A DNA stretch of 22,631 nucleotides from Bacillota bacterium. Lineage in GTDB: Bacteria; Bacillota; UBA994; UBA5500. A program made the translations under genes and the position numbers. Under the pieces are notes generated by a model that saw only the letters and a program-made list of their open reading frames with translations, made no database searches and had not been told where the DNA came from. Position 1 is the first letter of the stretch. The number at the start of each line of letters is the position of its first letter. Location of the stretch: contig JAEZJZ010000032.1 of assembly GCA_023436245.1 (NCBI GenBank), positions 1 to 22,631 on the forward strand, in the 5' to 3' direction. Positions 14,041 through 22,328 of this stretch are shown in pieces.

Positions 14041-15123
14041 ATGAGCCAGAAAATCACATTCTACCCACTGGGAAACGCAGAAACCGTGCTATTGGAACTC
14101 TCTAGCGGCAAGAAAATGCTAATAGACTACGCCGCAATGCGCACAGACGAAGCCGGAGATAAACGGTACGACATCACGACCGAACTTAAGAAACACGAGT
14201 CCTTCGATGTGGTGATGTTCAGCCACGCCCACGATGATCACGTCAAAGGCGCGAAAGACTTCTTTGAGTTTGACCACGCCGAAAAATATAAGGGCGATGG
14301 GCGGGTGCAAATCAAGGAGCTTTGGGTGTCATCAGCGTTTGTACTTGATTCAAATGTTTGCGAAGATGCACGCGTGATACGGCAGGAAGCTCGGCACCGC
14401 TTGAAAAACGGCTATGGCATTAAGGTGTTCGCCGAGCCAGATAAGCTCGACCATTGGCTTGAGGATAATGGCTTGTCAACCGAAGACAACAAGAACTTCA
14501 TTATACACGCTGGAACGCTACTGAGAAATGCAGACCACAGCTTAGGCGACGAGCTTGAGGTGTTTGTTCATGCACCTTTTTCGGAAGACTCTGATGAGGT
14601 TGAAGACCGTAACGACCCATCTATTGTCCTGCAACTGAGGTTGGCGAATTTTTCACGCACAACAACTATCTTCATAACAGGCGATATGCCGCACGAAGTT
14701 CTCGACAAGATAGTCGAGCGTTCAGAGAACGGGGGTAATGAGATCTACCTTTACTGGGACATTTACGACATACCACACCACTGCAGTCACACAGGTCTGG
14801 CTGACGAGCGTGGTGATAAGATTACCGAAACATCAGATAGCATAAAGCGGTTCTTGTCCGATTACTCTCAGCAGAACGCCGTGATGATTGCGTCGTGTCG
14901 GGCATTCAGCGATGTCGGCGAGGGCGACACTCAGCCCCCTCATTTTCAGGCAAGGGGAGCCTACATAGAATACAGTGGCGGGAAGGAGTTTTTCGCAACG
15001 ATGGAGCATCCCAATGAACGCAATCCTCAACCGCTTGTGTATGAAATCGACTTTTATGGTGTAACTAGAAAAATCATCACGGCGAGCCCGATAATAACTT
15101 CACCAGCACCGAGGGCAGGCTGA
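14041..15123 (+). CDS. Metallo-beta-lactamase-fold hydrolase (ComEC/Rec2-like)
   Basis: This is a stand-alone cytoplasmic MBL-fold protein of 360 residues without signal peptide or membrane segments. The strand-turn GNAETVLLEL leads to the metal motif SHAHDDHVKG (61-70, the HxHxDH signature with His62, His64, Asp66 and His67). FITGD at 211-215 and PHHCSHTG at 245-252 provide the later metal ligands typical of ComEC-like nucleases and hydrolases. The substrate is unknown. The ATG at 14041 follows GAGAAAGGGG; a TTG eight codons upstream is possible but less likely. The next gene starts two bases past its stop, so the two are almost certainly co-translated. Genes for MBL-fold proteins are, as I recall from comparative work by Iyer, Burroughs and Aravind, among the recurrent neighbours of bacterial E2/E1/JAB proteins, which supports a shared system. 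Base composition is more A+T-rich than in the housekeeping genes. Confidence 0.85.
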   Translation: MSQKITFYPLGNAETVLLELSSGKKMLIDYAAMRTDEAGDKRYDITTELKKHESFDVVMFSHAHDDHVKGAKDFFEFDHAEKYKGDGRVQIKELWVSSAFVLDSNVCEDARVIRQEARHRLKNGYGIKVFAEPDKLDHWLEDNGLSTEDNKNFIIHAGTLLRNADHSLGDELEVFVHAPFSEDSDEVEDRNDPSIVLQLRLANFSRTTTIFITGDMPHEVLDKIVERSENGGNEIYLYWDIYDIPHHCSHTGLADERGDKITETSDSIKRFLSDYSQQNAVMIASCRAFSDVGEGDTQPPHFQARGAYIEYSGGKEFFATMEHPNERNPQPLVYEIDFYGVTRKIITASPIITSPAPRAG

Positions 15124-15124
15124 A

Positions 15125-17374
15125 GTGGAAACCATTTTCGTCAATCCGGCCCATGAGCTAACGAAGCAGATACTGGTTGTATTGGGCCGCGGCGACCCGT
15201 ATCGCGCTTCGTTGCACAAGTTTCGGCAAGGAAGCAGCGCTAACGGTGTGATTGATATTTTGGAACTTGATTATGAAATCGCCGGACTATGCCAGTATCC
15301 TGATTGTGAGATCCGCCGAATCGAACCGCTAACCATATCGGTTCAGGATGGACAGTTGCCTCAAGTTGATGTACGAGACGACTTTCCGACAGTACCGCAC
15401 CTTATGGTCAGTCGCGATGGCAAGCAGCGTTATCTTTGCTATACCGATTTGTCGTATTCCGAAATAAAACACCGGCTCAATGGGCGGTTTATTGTGGCAT
15501 GTATCAATGAATGGTTTGTGAGAACTGCCCGTAGTGAGCTTCATCGTGATGACCAACCTCTTGAGCCGTTTTTCTTCGGGACGCAAGATGTGATTATCGT
15601 TAACCCACGTCACATTCGCAGGAACTTTGCGAGATTCAGAGAAACTCGTCAGAACGGACGGCTCATGCTGTACCAAGTTTCTGATACTGCCGACCGCAAA
15701 GGAACAAGCCTGTATGTAATTATCCAGTTGAGTTTACAGCCGAGTTCGGACAATATTATTCATCACCCACCCAACACGTTGCGTGAATTATTAGGGTGGT
15801 TCTCGGCCAAACAACTTGCGGGACAACTTATAGGCGAGCTATGGTCAATCCTTGATATTCGGCACAACCAAAAGGAGTTTCAGAGTCTATTCCCAAGCAC
15901 AGCAGCACTGTTTAGCTGCCCCTGCATTATAACCCTGAGCATTCCTCAAAGAAGAAAGCAAACTGGGACTGTTGAGCGGTCAGATTATCGTGTGTTTCTT
16001 ACTGACGGAAAGACGTTCGGAGATGTTCTGTTTGACTTTGGAATCCAGCGCGAAAGAAAGAAGGGCGAAGTTAGCAATAAGCCTGTTGATACTGGAAGGA
16101 ATAATTTGGGCGAGAGCATAGTCATCCGCCAACTCAATCTTCATTGGGCAATTACGCCTACACTCGCTCAAATTTATAACGGCATCGGAGCCGGCTATAA
16201 GCACTTAAGTTACGTTCTCGTCGGGGCAGGGGCTTTAGGCTCTCAGCTGTTTGAGCATTGCCTGCGCTCCGGCTTTGGGAAATGGACAGTTATCGACAAA
16301 GACGTAGTGTTTCCGCACAACCTTGCCCGGCATGTACTTGCCCTTAATGCAATTGGTCAACCAAAGGCAAAGGCGTTGGAAAACTACGCCAGAACCATCC
16401 TTGAAGATGCAGAGGTTTCCTCCATTGTCGCAGATGTGCTCGACCCCACAAACGGCGAAGCCGTCCAGGCTCTTGAGACCGCCGATGTGATTGTCGATGT
16501 TTCCACATCTGTCGCAGCGGAACGTATGCTTGCGATTGATGTTAAGTCGAAAGCTCGGCGCATTTCTATGTTTTTGAACCCGTGCGGCAATTGTCTTGTT
16601 ATGCTCTGTGAAGACGCAGAACGAAAAGTTACGCTTGATCAGTTGGAGATGCAGTTGAACTCAATACTGGCAGGGAAAGATGATTATGCCGAATACTATA
16701 GCCTCCCGTCTACAATCTCGTATGCTACTTCTTGTCGCGACATTACTGGAAGGATCTCACAGGAGTGCATTGCGCTCTCTGCCGCCGCCGCGAGCAAAGA
16801 GTTGAAGCGGGTTCAAGGAGCCTCGTCAGCGAGCATTGTGATATGGAGCATCACTGATGATGGCATAGCTGCCGACAAGTATGATGGTGAACGATGGCAT
16901 TCTGTTTCTTGTGGTGATTGGAAGGTCTCCATGCGCGGTTCATTACTACAATCTCTGCAAGTAAGGCGCGCTGAGCGCCAGCCGAACGAAACAGGAGGAG
17001 TGCTTATCGGGCAGCATGACTTTTCTCGAAAGATAATCTACATAGCCGAGATGATCTTTTCGCCGGACGACAGCATCGAAGCGCCAACCTCCTATGTCCG
17101 CGGTTGCGAGAACCTGCCAGAACAGATTCAGCAGATAGCGAAGCTAACTTACAACAGCTTTAGCTATATCGGTGAATGGCACAGCCACCCCGGAAGTTGC
17201 ACTGCGATGAGTTCTGCTGATGAAAGGCTACTCTGCACAATCAGCGAAGTAAACGAATCAGACTGTCTGCTCGGTTGCATGATGATCTGCGGGGGCGTTG
17301 ACAACTTCTCTGTTTACGTTCGTGAAAATTGCGTGACGCATGCAGCGGTGTTTACGTATAACTCGAACTCGTAG
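15125..17374 (+). CDS. E2-like / E1-like (ThiF) / JAB triple-domain fusion
   Basis: This 749-residue protein joins the activities of a ubiquitin-like pathway. Residues about 1-145 look like a bacterial E2: DDFPTVPHLMVS, then YLCY with Cys105 as the likely conjugating cysteine, then INEWFVRTARSEL. Residues about 150-345 form a linker region that could be an inactive adenylation-like domain as in CBASS Cap2. Residues about 355-560 are an E1/ThiF adenylation domain: VGAGALGSQ (366-374), Asp391 in VIDKD, and Asn399 and Arg402; Cys537 in TSCRD is a candidate E1 cysteine. Residues about 600-745 are a JAB/JAMM isopeptidase: Glu622 in NETGGVLIG, HSHPG with His686 and His688, and Ser696 and Asp699, exactly the HxHx7SxxD zinc motif. 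The GTG at 15125 lies just after the MBL stop. No ubiquitin-like substrate gene is seen. The order resembles a Cap2-Cap3 fusion; an anti-phage role is inferred. Confidence 0.87.
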   Translation: METIFVNPAHELTKQILVVLGRGDPYRASLHKFRQGSSANGVIDILELDYEIAGLCQYPDCEIRRIEPLTISVQDGQLPQVDVRDDFPTVPHLMVSRDGKQRYLCYTDLSYSEIKHRLNGRFIVACINEWFVRTARSELHRDDQPLEPFFFGTQDVIIVNPRHIRRNFARFRETRQNGRLMLYQVSDTADRKGTSLYVIIQLSLQPSSDNIIHHPPNTLRELLGWFSAKQLAGQLIGELWSILDIRHNQKEFQSLFPSTAALFSCPCIITLSIPQRRKQTGTVERSDYRVFLTDGKTFGDVLFDFGIQRERKKGEVSNKPVDTGRNNLGESIVIRQLNLHWAITPTLAQIYNGIGAGYKHLSYVLVGAGALGSQLFEHCLRSGFGKWTVIDKDVVFPHNLARHVLALNAIGQPKAKALENYARTILEDAEVSSIVADVLDPTNGEAVQALETADVIVDVSTSVAAERMLAIDVKSKARRISMFLNPCGNCLVMLCEDAERKVTLDQLEMQLNSILAGKDDYAEYYSLPSTISYATSCRDITGRISQECIALSAAAASKELKRVQGASSASIVIWSITDDGIAADKYDGERWHSVSCGDWKVSMRGSLLQSLQVRRAERQPNETGGVLIGQHDFSRKIIYIAEMIFSPDDSIEAPTSYVRGCENLPEQIQQIAKLTYNSFSYIGEWHSHPGSCTAMSSADERLLCTISEVNESDCLLGCMMICGGVDNFSVYVRENCVTHAAVFTYNSNS

Positions 17375-17464
17375 CAAAAGCTAGGAGAGTATCATCTTCT
17401 AGAGACAATGCTTTTCGTTATTTGTTCGTATCGTTTGTGGTATAGTTCAATGAGTTTCCCATTG

Positions 17465-17494
17465 GGCCGTGCCTTTCGCGGCCTTCTCTTTTTT
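17465..17494 (+). terminator. Strong terminator of the MBL/E2-E1-JAB operon
   Basis: GGCCGTG (17465-17471) and CGCGGCC (17477-17483) form a GC-rich 7-bp stem with a 5-nt loop, followed directly by TTCTCTTTTTT. This is a classic Rho-independent terminator 90 bases after the fusion gene. Confidence 0.85.
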
Positions 17495-17514
17495 GAATAT
17501 TTGGGGGCGGTTCT

Positions 17515-17553
17515 CGATTATTCACTTTGAATAATCGGGGACAGACCTGCCCG
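17515..17553. repeat. Hairpin with adjacent GGGGACAGACCTG motif
   Basis: CGATTATTC (17515-17523) and GAATAATCG (17529-17537) make a perfect 9-bp stem with a 5-nt loop, followed by GGGGACAGACCTGCCC. A GGGGACAGACCTG-like motif beside a short hairpin is often met next to Y1 (REP-associated/IS200-like) transposase genes, as far as I remember. No transposase is present here. It may be a solo end marking the right edge of the island. Confidence 0.35.
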
Positions 17554-17681
17554 ATAGCTGACTGCTCCTGCTCTCCCCAAAAAAGCTGTGCTTGCCCTGA
17601 ATCCGGCAATGTGAGAACATTAGTTTGGGTGATTCACCCAAGAATACCAGGCTTCCGGGAGGGGGCATTTATCTGTTTAGA

Positions 17682-18518
17682 GTGGGAACCTGTAGCTGGA
17701 CCGACCAGACGCTGCTGCAGTGCGGCCGCTTCTACCCGCAAACGGCGCGTACATCAGAACAGCGTCTGCGCTTCTATGCAGAGCATTTTGATACAGTGGA
17801 AGTGGATAGCTCGTACTACCATCTGCCGGCTGAGAAGAACTCCTGGCTGTGGCTGGAGCGCACGCCTGAGCACTTTCTGTTCAACATCAAGGCCTATAAG
17901 TCGTTGACGTTGCATGAGAGGGATCGGCGCCCCGAGGCCTTGGAATGGCAGATGTTCGCCAGTGCCATTCAGCCCTTGGCCGACGCCGGACGCTTGGGGT
18001 ATGTGCTGTTTCAGTTCCCTCCCTGGTTCGTCTGCTCGCAGGAAAACCAGGCGTATATTCTGGAGTGTCAACAACGCCTGCCAGCGTTTCGCCTCGGCAT
18101 TCAGTTCCGGCATGTCAGTTGGTTGGCTGACCACGCCCGTGCGAGAGAGACACTGCAGTGGCTGAAGGCAAACGATATGCCCTACGTAGCTGTGGACGAG
18201 CCGCAGTTCCCCAGCCGGCGCACGATCCCGCCGGTGGCTGTGGCCACGGCGGCGGATATGGCCGTCATTCGCTTCAACGGGCGCAACCAGCGTAACTGGT
18301 TCGCCAAGAATATCCCGGTCTATGAACGCTTCCATTACAGCTACAACAGTCAGGAACTGGCGGAATGGCTGCCGCGTCTGGTGGATCTGTCCCAGCGTAG
18401 CCGCACAGTGTTCATCATGTTCAACAACTGCTTTGAGGATGATGCCATTGTCAACGCCAAGGAGATCATCCAACAACTGCGGTATCTGCAAACAGCGCCG
18501 ATCGATTCTCAGGCTTGA
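17682..18518 (+). CDS. DUF72 family protein
   Basis: This is a TIM-barrel-like DUF72 protein (YecE family) of unknown biochemical role. It begins with the conserved VGTCSWTDQTLL, then RFYP, RLRFYAEHFDTVEVDSSYYHLP, the FNIKAYKSLT strand, LGYVLFQFPPWF, FRLGIQFRHVSWL, YVAVDEP and VIRFNGRNQRNW. The C-terminus FIMFNNCFEDDAIVNAKEI is the usual DUF72 ending. The start is uncertain. GTG at 17682 begins exactly at the first strand but is far from the GGGAGGGGG at 17657-17665; a CTG at 17673 would fit that site better, and a TTG at 17625 lacks a binding site but keeps the frame open. Codon use and base composition are host-like. It is transcribed alone and followed by a good terminator. Confidence 0.88.
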   Translation: MGTCSWTDQTLLQCGRFYPQTARTSEQRLRFYAEHFDTVEVDSSYYHLPAEKNSWLWLERTPEHFLFNIKAYKSLTLHERDRRPEALEWQMFASAIQPLADAGRLGYVLFQFPPWFVCSQENQAYILECQQRLPAFRLGIQFRHVSWLADHARARETLQWLKANDMPYVAVDEPQFPSRRTIPPVAVATAADMAVIRFNGRNQRNWFAKNIPVYERFHYSYNSQELAEWLPRLVDLSQRSRTVFIMFNNCFEDDAIVNAKEIIQQLRYLQTAPIDSQA

Positions 18519-18579
18519 CGAACTAGCGACCCTGTCGTACGCTGGAATGGAGGTTTGATTTACCAAACTTTGCTTCGGA

Positions 18580-18614
18580 AACGGTAGGCATACCCGTGCC
18601 TGCCGTTTTCCTTT
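18580..18614 (+). terminator. Terminator downstream of the DUF72 gene
   Basis: AACGGTAGGCA (18580-18590) and TGCCTGCCGTT (18597-18607) pair over 11 positions with one G-T pair and a 6-nt loop, followed by TTCCTTTA. Confidence 0.75.
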
Positions 18615-18739
18615 ACTAGTTAGGACCGCTAGGACTAAGCAGGACTTCGCTGAGAACGAGCCGATGTCTCTGTGCGTTCTGGGTAATCGCCCGCATATAG
18701 ACGACATGAACTAGACTTAGGCTATTGGAGGTTGGCAAC

Positions 18740-20863
18740 ATGAGCAACTTAGTTACGGCACGGATAGTCGTCAAACTGACTGACGAATGGTTGGCTGAGA
18801 ACCCGGACACAGCAGTTGACCTGCCAATCGATGCTTTCCTGGCTATCTGGGAGCAGCATTGGGGCAAGGCCAAGCTGGAGGAACGAGGGCAGAGCAGCTT
18901 CAGCGTCCTGGTGCAGTGCGAGGCCCATCGCGTGGCTAATCTGGTTGGCCCCGCCAAGTTCATCTTGCGTGACCGCTTGTCCTTAGCGTCGGGCATGTTT
19001 GAGGTTGACTCGCACACGGTCGCTGGCGTCAAGCCAGTTGAAGCGGCAAGCACCGACAGCGGACAGCGGACGGATAGCGCAGAAGCGAGCGATGGTGTAG
19101 AGGCAATGGACAGCAGCAGCGATGCAGAAGATGGCGATGCTGCGAAGGATGATGGAGAGCGGGGAACTGCTGATTGCATCCGGCAGCAGGAGGAACCTGA
19201 GCCAGCCGTCAGCGAGTTGGAGCCGGTCGTGATCAGCGATGCATTGGTCAAGCGGATGTCCGACCTGATCGGTGCTCGTCAGTTGAAATCGCTGATCGCC
19301 GAGCTCCGCGCAGTGGCTCCGCGGATCATCCAGGATGAGACAGAGCGAGCATTCGCTTTTCGGGGATACCTCTTCTCCATCGGCGATGGCTGTGGCTTGA
19401 CTATGTACTTGACTCTCCTTGCTGACTTGCTGGCTGAACTCAAGCTCTTTCCGTCCGGGGGCGGAAAGAGTTCCCGCATGGATGAGATCAGGTTGAAGCC
19501 AACGGCAGAGGGACTGAACGAAGCCCTGCGAGAGGTCGGCGGGGCTTTCGGCAGGCTGGTCTGTTTGGACATCAGCGAGTGGCTGAGTCGGCTGCAAAGT
19601 CGGGAGTTCAGGCGCTTCCTGCAGCTTATCAGCGAGATGGTCGGCGATCGGTTGTTTGTGTTTCGCATTCCCTTTGTGGATATTCGCATCCGGCAGGACG
19701 TTCTGCGTGCCCTGCAGGATGTGATGTCCATTCATGACGTCGACTTCCCTCCCTTCGCACCACAGGAACTGCAGCAGTATGCCGCCAGACTGTTGCAGGA
19801 GCACCGCTTCTCCGTGGCGGAAGACGGGTGGGGTGCGTTTGAGCAGAGGATGGCGGAGGAGAAGAGCGACGGTCGGTTCTTTGGCCTGAAGACGGTGAAG
19901 AAGGTTGTCTTTGATCTGATCTACCGCAAACAGGTCACGTCTCTGGATGAGCCAGGAGCACGGTTCCTGCTCCGGAGCAGAGATATTGCCCCCGTGGCCT
20001 CTGTTCGCGAGATTGTGCCTTGCAGCGCCATGCAGCAACTGGACAAGTTGATCGGCGTCGGCAAGATCAAGGAGCGCGTGCTGGAGATATTGGCGCAGGT
20101 CAAGCTGGCTGCGCGGGAGGATGCACTCGACCGGCCCTGTTTGCACATGCGCTTCGTCGGCAACCCCGGCACCGGCAAGACGACGGTTGCCCGCATCATC
20201 GGCACACTCTTCCGCGAACAAGGGGTGTTGTCGCAAGGGAGATTCTACGAGTACAGAGGGCGCGACCTTTGCGGCCAGTACATCGGTGAGACGGCGCCCA
20301 AGACGGCCGGCATCTGCCGCGACGCCTACGGATCGGTTCTGTTTATTGACGAGGCTTATTCGCTCTTTCGGGGCGACCACAATGATCGCGACTACGGGCG
20401 GGAAGCGTTGGATACGCTGGTTGCGGAAATGGAGAACCATCGCTCGGATTTCGTGGTGATTATGGCTGGCTATCGCGACGACATGGATCGGCTGTTAGGC
20501 GGTAACTCCGGCCTGGCCAGCCGCATGCCCTATACCATCGACTTCCCAAACTACACGCGGGAGGACCTGCTCAAGATCTTCATGTCCATGGTCCAGGGAA
20601 GGTTGCCCTACGAAGCTGGGTTCGTGGCAGCAGCCGAGAGCTTCTTCGCTGCCATATCTGATGAGATTCTCGCGTCCAAGGAGTTCTCCAACGCTCGTTT
20701 CGTGCGAAACCTGTTCGAACGAACCTTTGGGAAGGCAGCCATTCGGCAGCAGATGAACCAGGATCTGCCCCTCATGCTGCTAGCCAGCGATTTTGCCAAG
20801 GCTTCCAGTGAGCCGGAGTACGCCAATCTGATGGCGCACAAGAATAGAACGATCGGATTCTGA
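18740..20863 (+). CDS. CbbX/SpoVK-like AAA+ ATPase with a degenerate first AAA module
   Basis: This is a 707-residue cytoplasmic protein. Residues 1-95 are a small N-terminal domain I do not recognise; residues about 96-160 are an acidic Ser/Asp/Glu-rich linker. Residues about 165-400 have the shape of an AAA+ module without the nucleotide site: GRLVCLDISEWL sits where Walker B should be, RLFVFRIPF resembles the sensor strand, and FPPFAPQELQQYAARLL to FFGLKTVKKVVFDLI resembles the lid helices. Residues about 430-690 are an intact module: Walker A GNPGTGKTT (474-482), Walker B VLFIDEAYSL (533-542), MAGYRDDMDRLL and NARFVRNLFERTF. Tandem modules occur in the CbbX/CfxQ/SpoVK family, whose members remodel protein complexes. 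ATG at 18740 follows GGAGG. The gene is alone between DUF72 and the glycosidase, so its target is unknown. Confidence 0.85.
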   Translation: MSNLVTARIVVKLTDEWLAENPDTAVDLPIDAFLAIWEQHWGKAKLEERGQSSFSVLVQCEAHRVANLVGPAKFILRDRLSLASGMFEVDSHTVAGVKPVEAASTDSGQRTDSAEASDGVEAMDSSSDAEDGDAAKDDGERGTADCIRQQEEPEPAVSELEPVVISDALVKRMSDLIGARQLKSLIAELRAVAPRIIQDETERAFAFRGYLFSIGDGCGLTMYLTLLADLLAELKLFPSGGGKSSRMDEIRLKPTAEGLNEALREVGGAFGRLVCLDISEWLSRLQSREFRRFLQLISEMVGDRLFVFRIPFVDIRIRQDVLRALQDVMSIHDVDFPPFAPQELQQYAARLLQEHRFSVAEDGWGAFEQRMAEEKSDGRFFGLKTVKKVVFDLIYRKQVTSLDEPGARFLLRSRDIAPVASVREIVPCSAMQQLDKLIGVGKIKERVLEILAQVKLAAREDALDRPCLHMRFVGNPGTGKTTVARIIGTLFREQGVLSQGRFYEYRGRDLCGQYIGETAPKTAGICRDAYGSVLFIDEAYSLFRGDHNDRDYGREALDTLVAEMENHRSDFVVIMAGYRDDMDRLLGGNSGLASRMPYTIDFPNYTREDLLKIFMSMVQGRLPYEAGFVAAAESFFAAISDEILASKEFSNARFVRNLFERTFGKAAIRQQMNQDLPLMLLASDFAKASSEPEYANLMAHKNRTIGF

Positions 20864-21090
20864 AGCAGTCAGAGATGTGGAAGGCCGAAGCTTCGCCTGT
20901 CCGGTTGCGGGGGAAGCTCTAGTCATTGTCTCCCTTGATAACCGGTTTGGTTGGGAGGCAGACTGACTACAAGGAACTGGATCGGGCGAATAACCTAGCG
21001 TCCCGAAAGAGCTGTGCCTTGGCGCCACAGATGGTCAGACCATCTCCGAGCAGGATAAATAACGTCCAGCTGATGAGGGGTGAACAGACG

Positions 21091-22281
21091 ATGAGATTAG
21101 CATTTGTGACCATACTGGCTTTGCTGCTGATACTCGGCGGGTGCCAGCCGATCGAGAACCCACCAGGAGGGAACAACGGAGTGCAGGAGCCACCTGTGGA
21201 CAGTCGTATCCTCAGCCTGACGACAGAGCAGAAGGTGGGGCAGTTGCTCTACGTTGGCATTCGTGAGAACGATGTCGTCAGCAACCAAGCGATCCTAAGC
21301 GAGCTTCAGCCCGGCGGCCTAATTCTCTTCGCCCGCAATTTTGTCTCGCTCGATCAGGCTGCGGCAGACCTGAACGCCTATCGCCAGAACTCAGACTTGG
21401 CATGGCCACTGTTCGTCGGCACAGACCAGGAGGGCGGAAAGGTGAGCCGCTTGCCTGCGGCCTGGGCTACCATGTTTCCGACAGCAAGATTGATCGGGCA
21501 GAACGCGGAAGCGGCGGGGGTGCTAGCTCTGGCCATGGGCAACGAGCTGGCTGCCCTGGGTCTGAACATGGACTTTGCCCCGGTGCTGGATGTGCACAGC
21601 AACCCGAGGAACCCGGTGATTGGAGATCGCTCCTACGGCTCGACGCCTGAGGAAGTATGGGCGGCGGCGCAGCCGGTGATGGACGGGCTGGCTGGGGCGG
21701 GCGTAATCCCGGTGGTCAAGCACTTTCCTGGCCATGGGGACACCTCAGTCGACTCGCATCTGGAACTGCCCAGCGTCTCGGCAGACCGAGCAACGCTGGA
21801 AGAGCGAGAGCTCAGTCCGTTTAGCGAAGCGGTGGCAGCCGGCGCCCCGGTGGTGATGGTTGGTCACCTCTTGGTGCCGGCCCTCGATCCCGAAACACCG
21901 GCCAGCCTTTCCCATCCGATTATCACCGGCCTGTTGCGAGAGCAATGGGGGTATGATGGCTTAGTTATCACCGACGACATGGAGATGGGCGCCATTGCCC
22001 AAGACGACATTGGTGAGGCTGCCGTGCAGGCGTTTCTGGCCGGAGCCGACATGCTGCTCGTCTGCCACACTCCGGCCAAACAGCAGGCCGTGCGCGACGC
22101 CTTGCTCGCTGCCGTGCAGTCTGGACGGATTTCGGAGGAACGCCTGACCCAATCCCTCCAGCGCATTCTGGCGCTGAAGGATGAGTACCAACTTGATCGC
22201 ACTCCGGTGGACGCCGATCAGGCCCGACGAGTGGTGGGTTCGGCTGAACATCGGGATCTGGTCAAGTCTTTGGGTAAATAA
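21091..22281 (+). CDS. Family 3 glycoside hydrolase lipoprotein (NagZ-like beta-N-acetylhexosaminidase)
   Basis: This 396-residue protein is an exported lipoprotein: MRLAFVTILALLLILGGC has a lipobox ending at Cys18, so it would be anchored on the outer face of the membrane. The catalytic domain follows a short Pro/Asn/Gly linker. NagZ hallmarks are KHFPGHGDTSVDSH (210-223), with Asp221 and His223 as the acid/base dyad of the Bacillus subtilis type, and LVITDDMEMG (291-300), with Asp295 as the likely nucleophile. It probably removes N-acetylglucosamine from muropeptides or other glycans. The second, C-terminal domain of long Gram-positive NagZ proteins is missing; the length is that of the single-domain form. 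The ATG at 21091 follows GAGGGGTGA; an open frame 55 codons further upstream has no such signal. A perfect hairpin follows. Confidence 0.9.
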   Translation: MRLAFVTILALLLILGGCQPIENPPGGNNGVQEPPVDSRILSLTTEQKVGQLLYVGIRENDVVSNQAILSELQPGGLILFARNFVSLDQAAADLNAYRQNSDLAWPLFVGTDQEGGKVSRLPAAWATMFPTARLIGQNAEAAGVLALAMGNELAALGLNMDFAPVLDVHSNPRNPVIGDRSYGSTPEEVWAAAQPVMDGLAGAGVIPVVKHFPGHGDTSVDSHLELPSVSADRATLEERELSPFSEAVAAGAPVVMVGHLLVPALDPETPASLSHPIITGLLREQWGYDGLVITDDMEMGAIAQDDIGEAAVQAFLAGADMLLVCHTPAKQQAVRDALLAAVQSGRISEERLTQSLQRILALKDEYQLDRTPVDADQARRVVGSAEHRDLVKSLGK

Positions 22282-22289
22282 GGGAGATA

Positions 22290-22328
22290 GCTAAACAGCC
22301 GCATCATGAACTGATGCGGCTGTTTAGC
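22290..22328. terminator. Long perfect hairpin after the GH3 gene
   Basis: GCTAAACAGCCGCATCA (22290-22306) and TGATGCGGCTGTTTAGC (22312-22328) pair perfectly over 17 bp with a 5-nt loop, nine bases after the stop codon. The T tract that follows is short (ATTCCCCCTT), but the stem itself ends in TGTTTAGC. It is most likely a terminator. Confidence 0.7.

Noticed and set aside
17754..18707. Minus-strand open frame of 317 codons opposite the DUF72 gene
   Set aside because: The plus-strand protein contains the whole DUF72 motif set; the reverse frame has no ribosome binding site or family likeness.
18983..20440. Long minus-strand open frame (485 codons) opposite the AAA+ gene
   Set aside because: The plus strand carries clear Walker A and B motifs; the reverse frame is a composition shadow with no recognisable domain.
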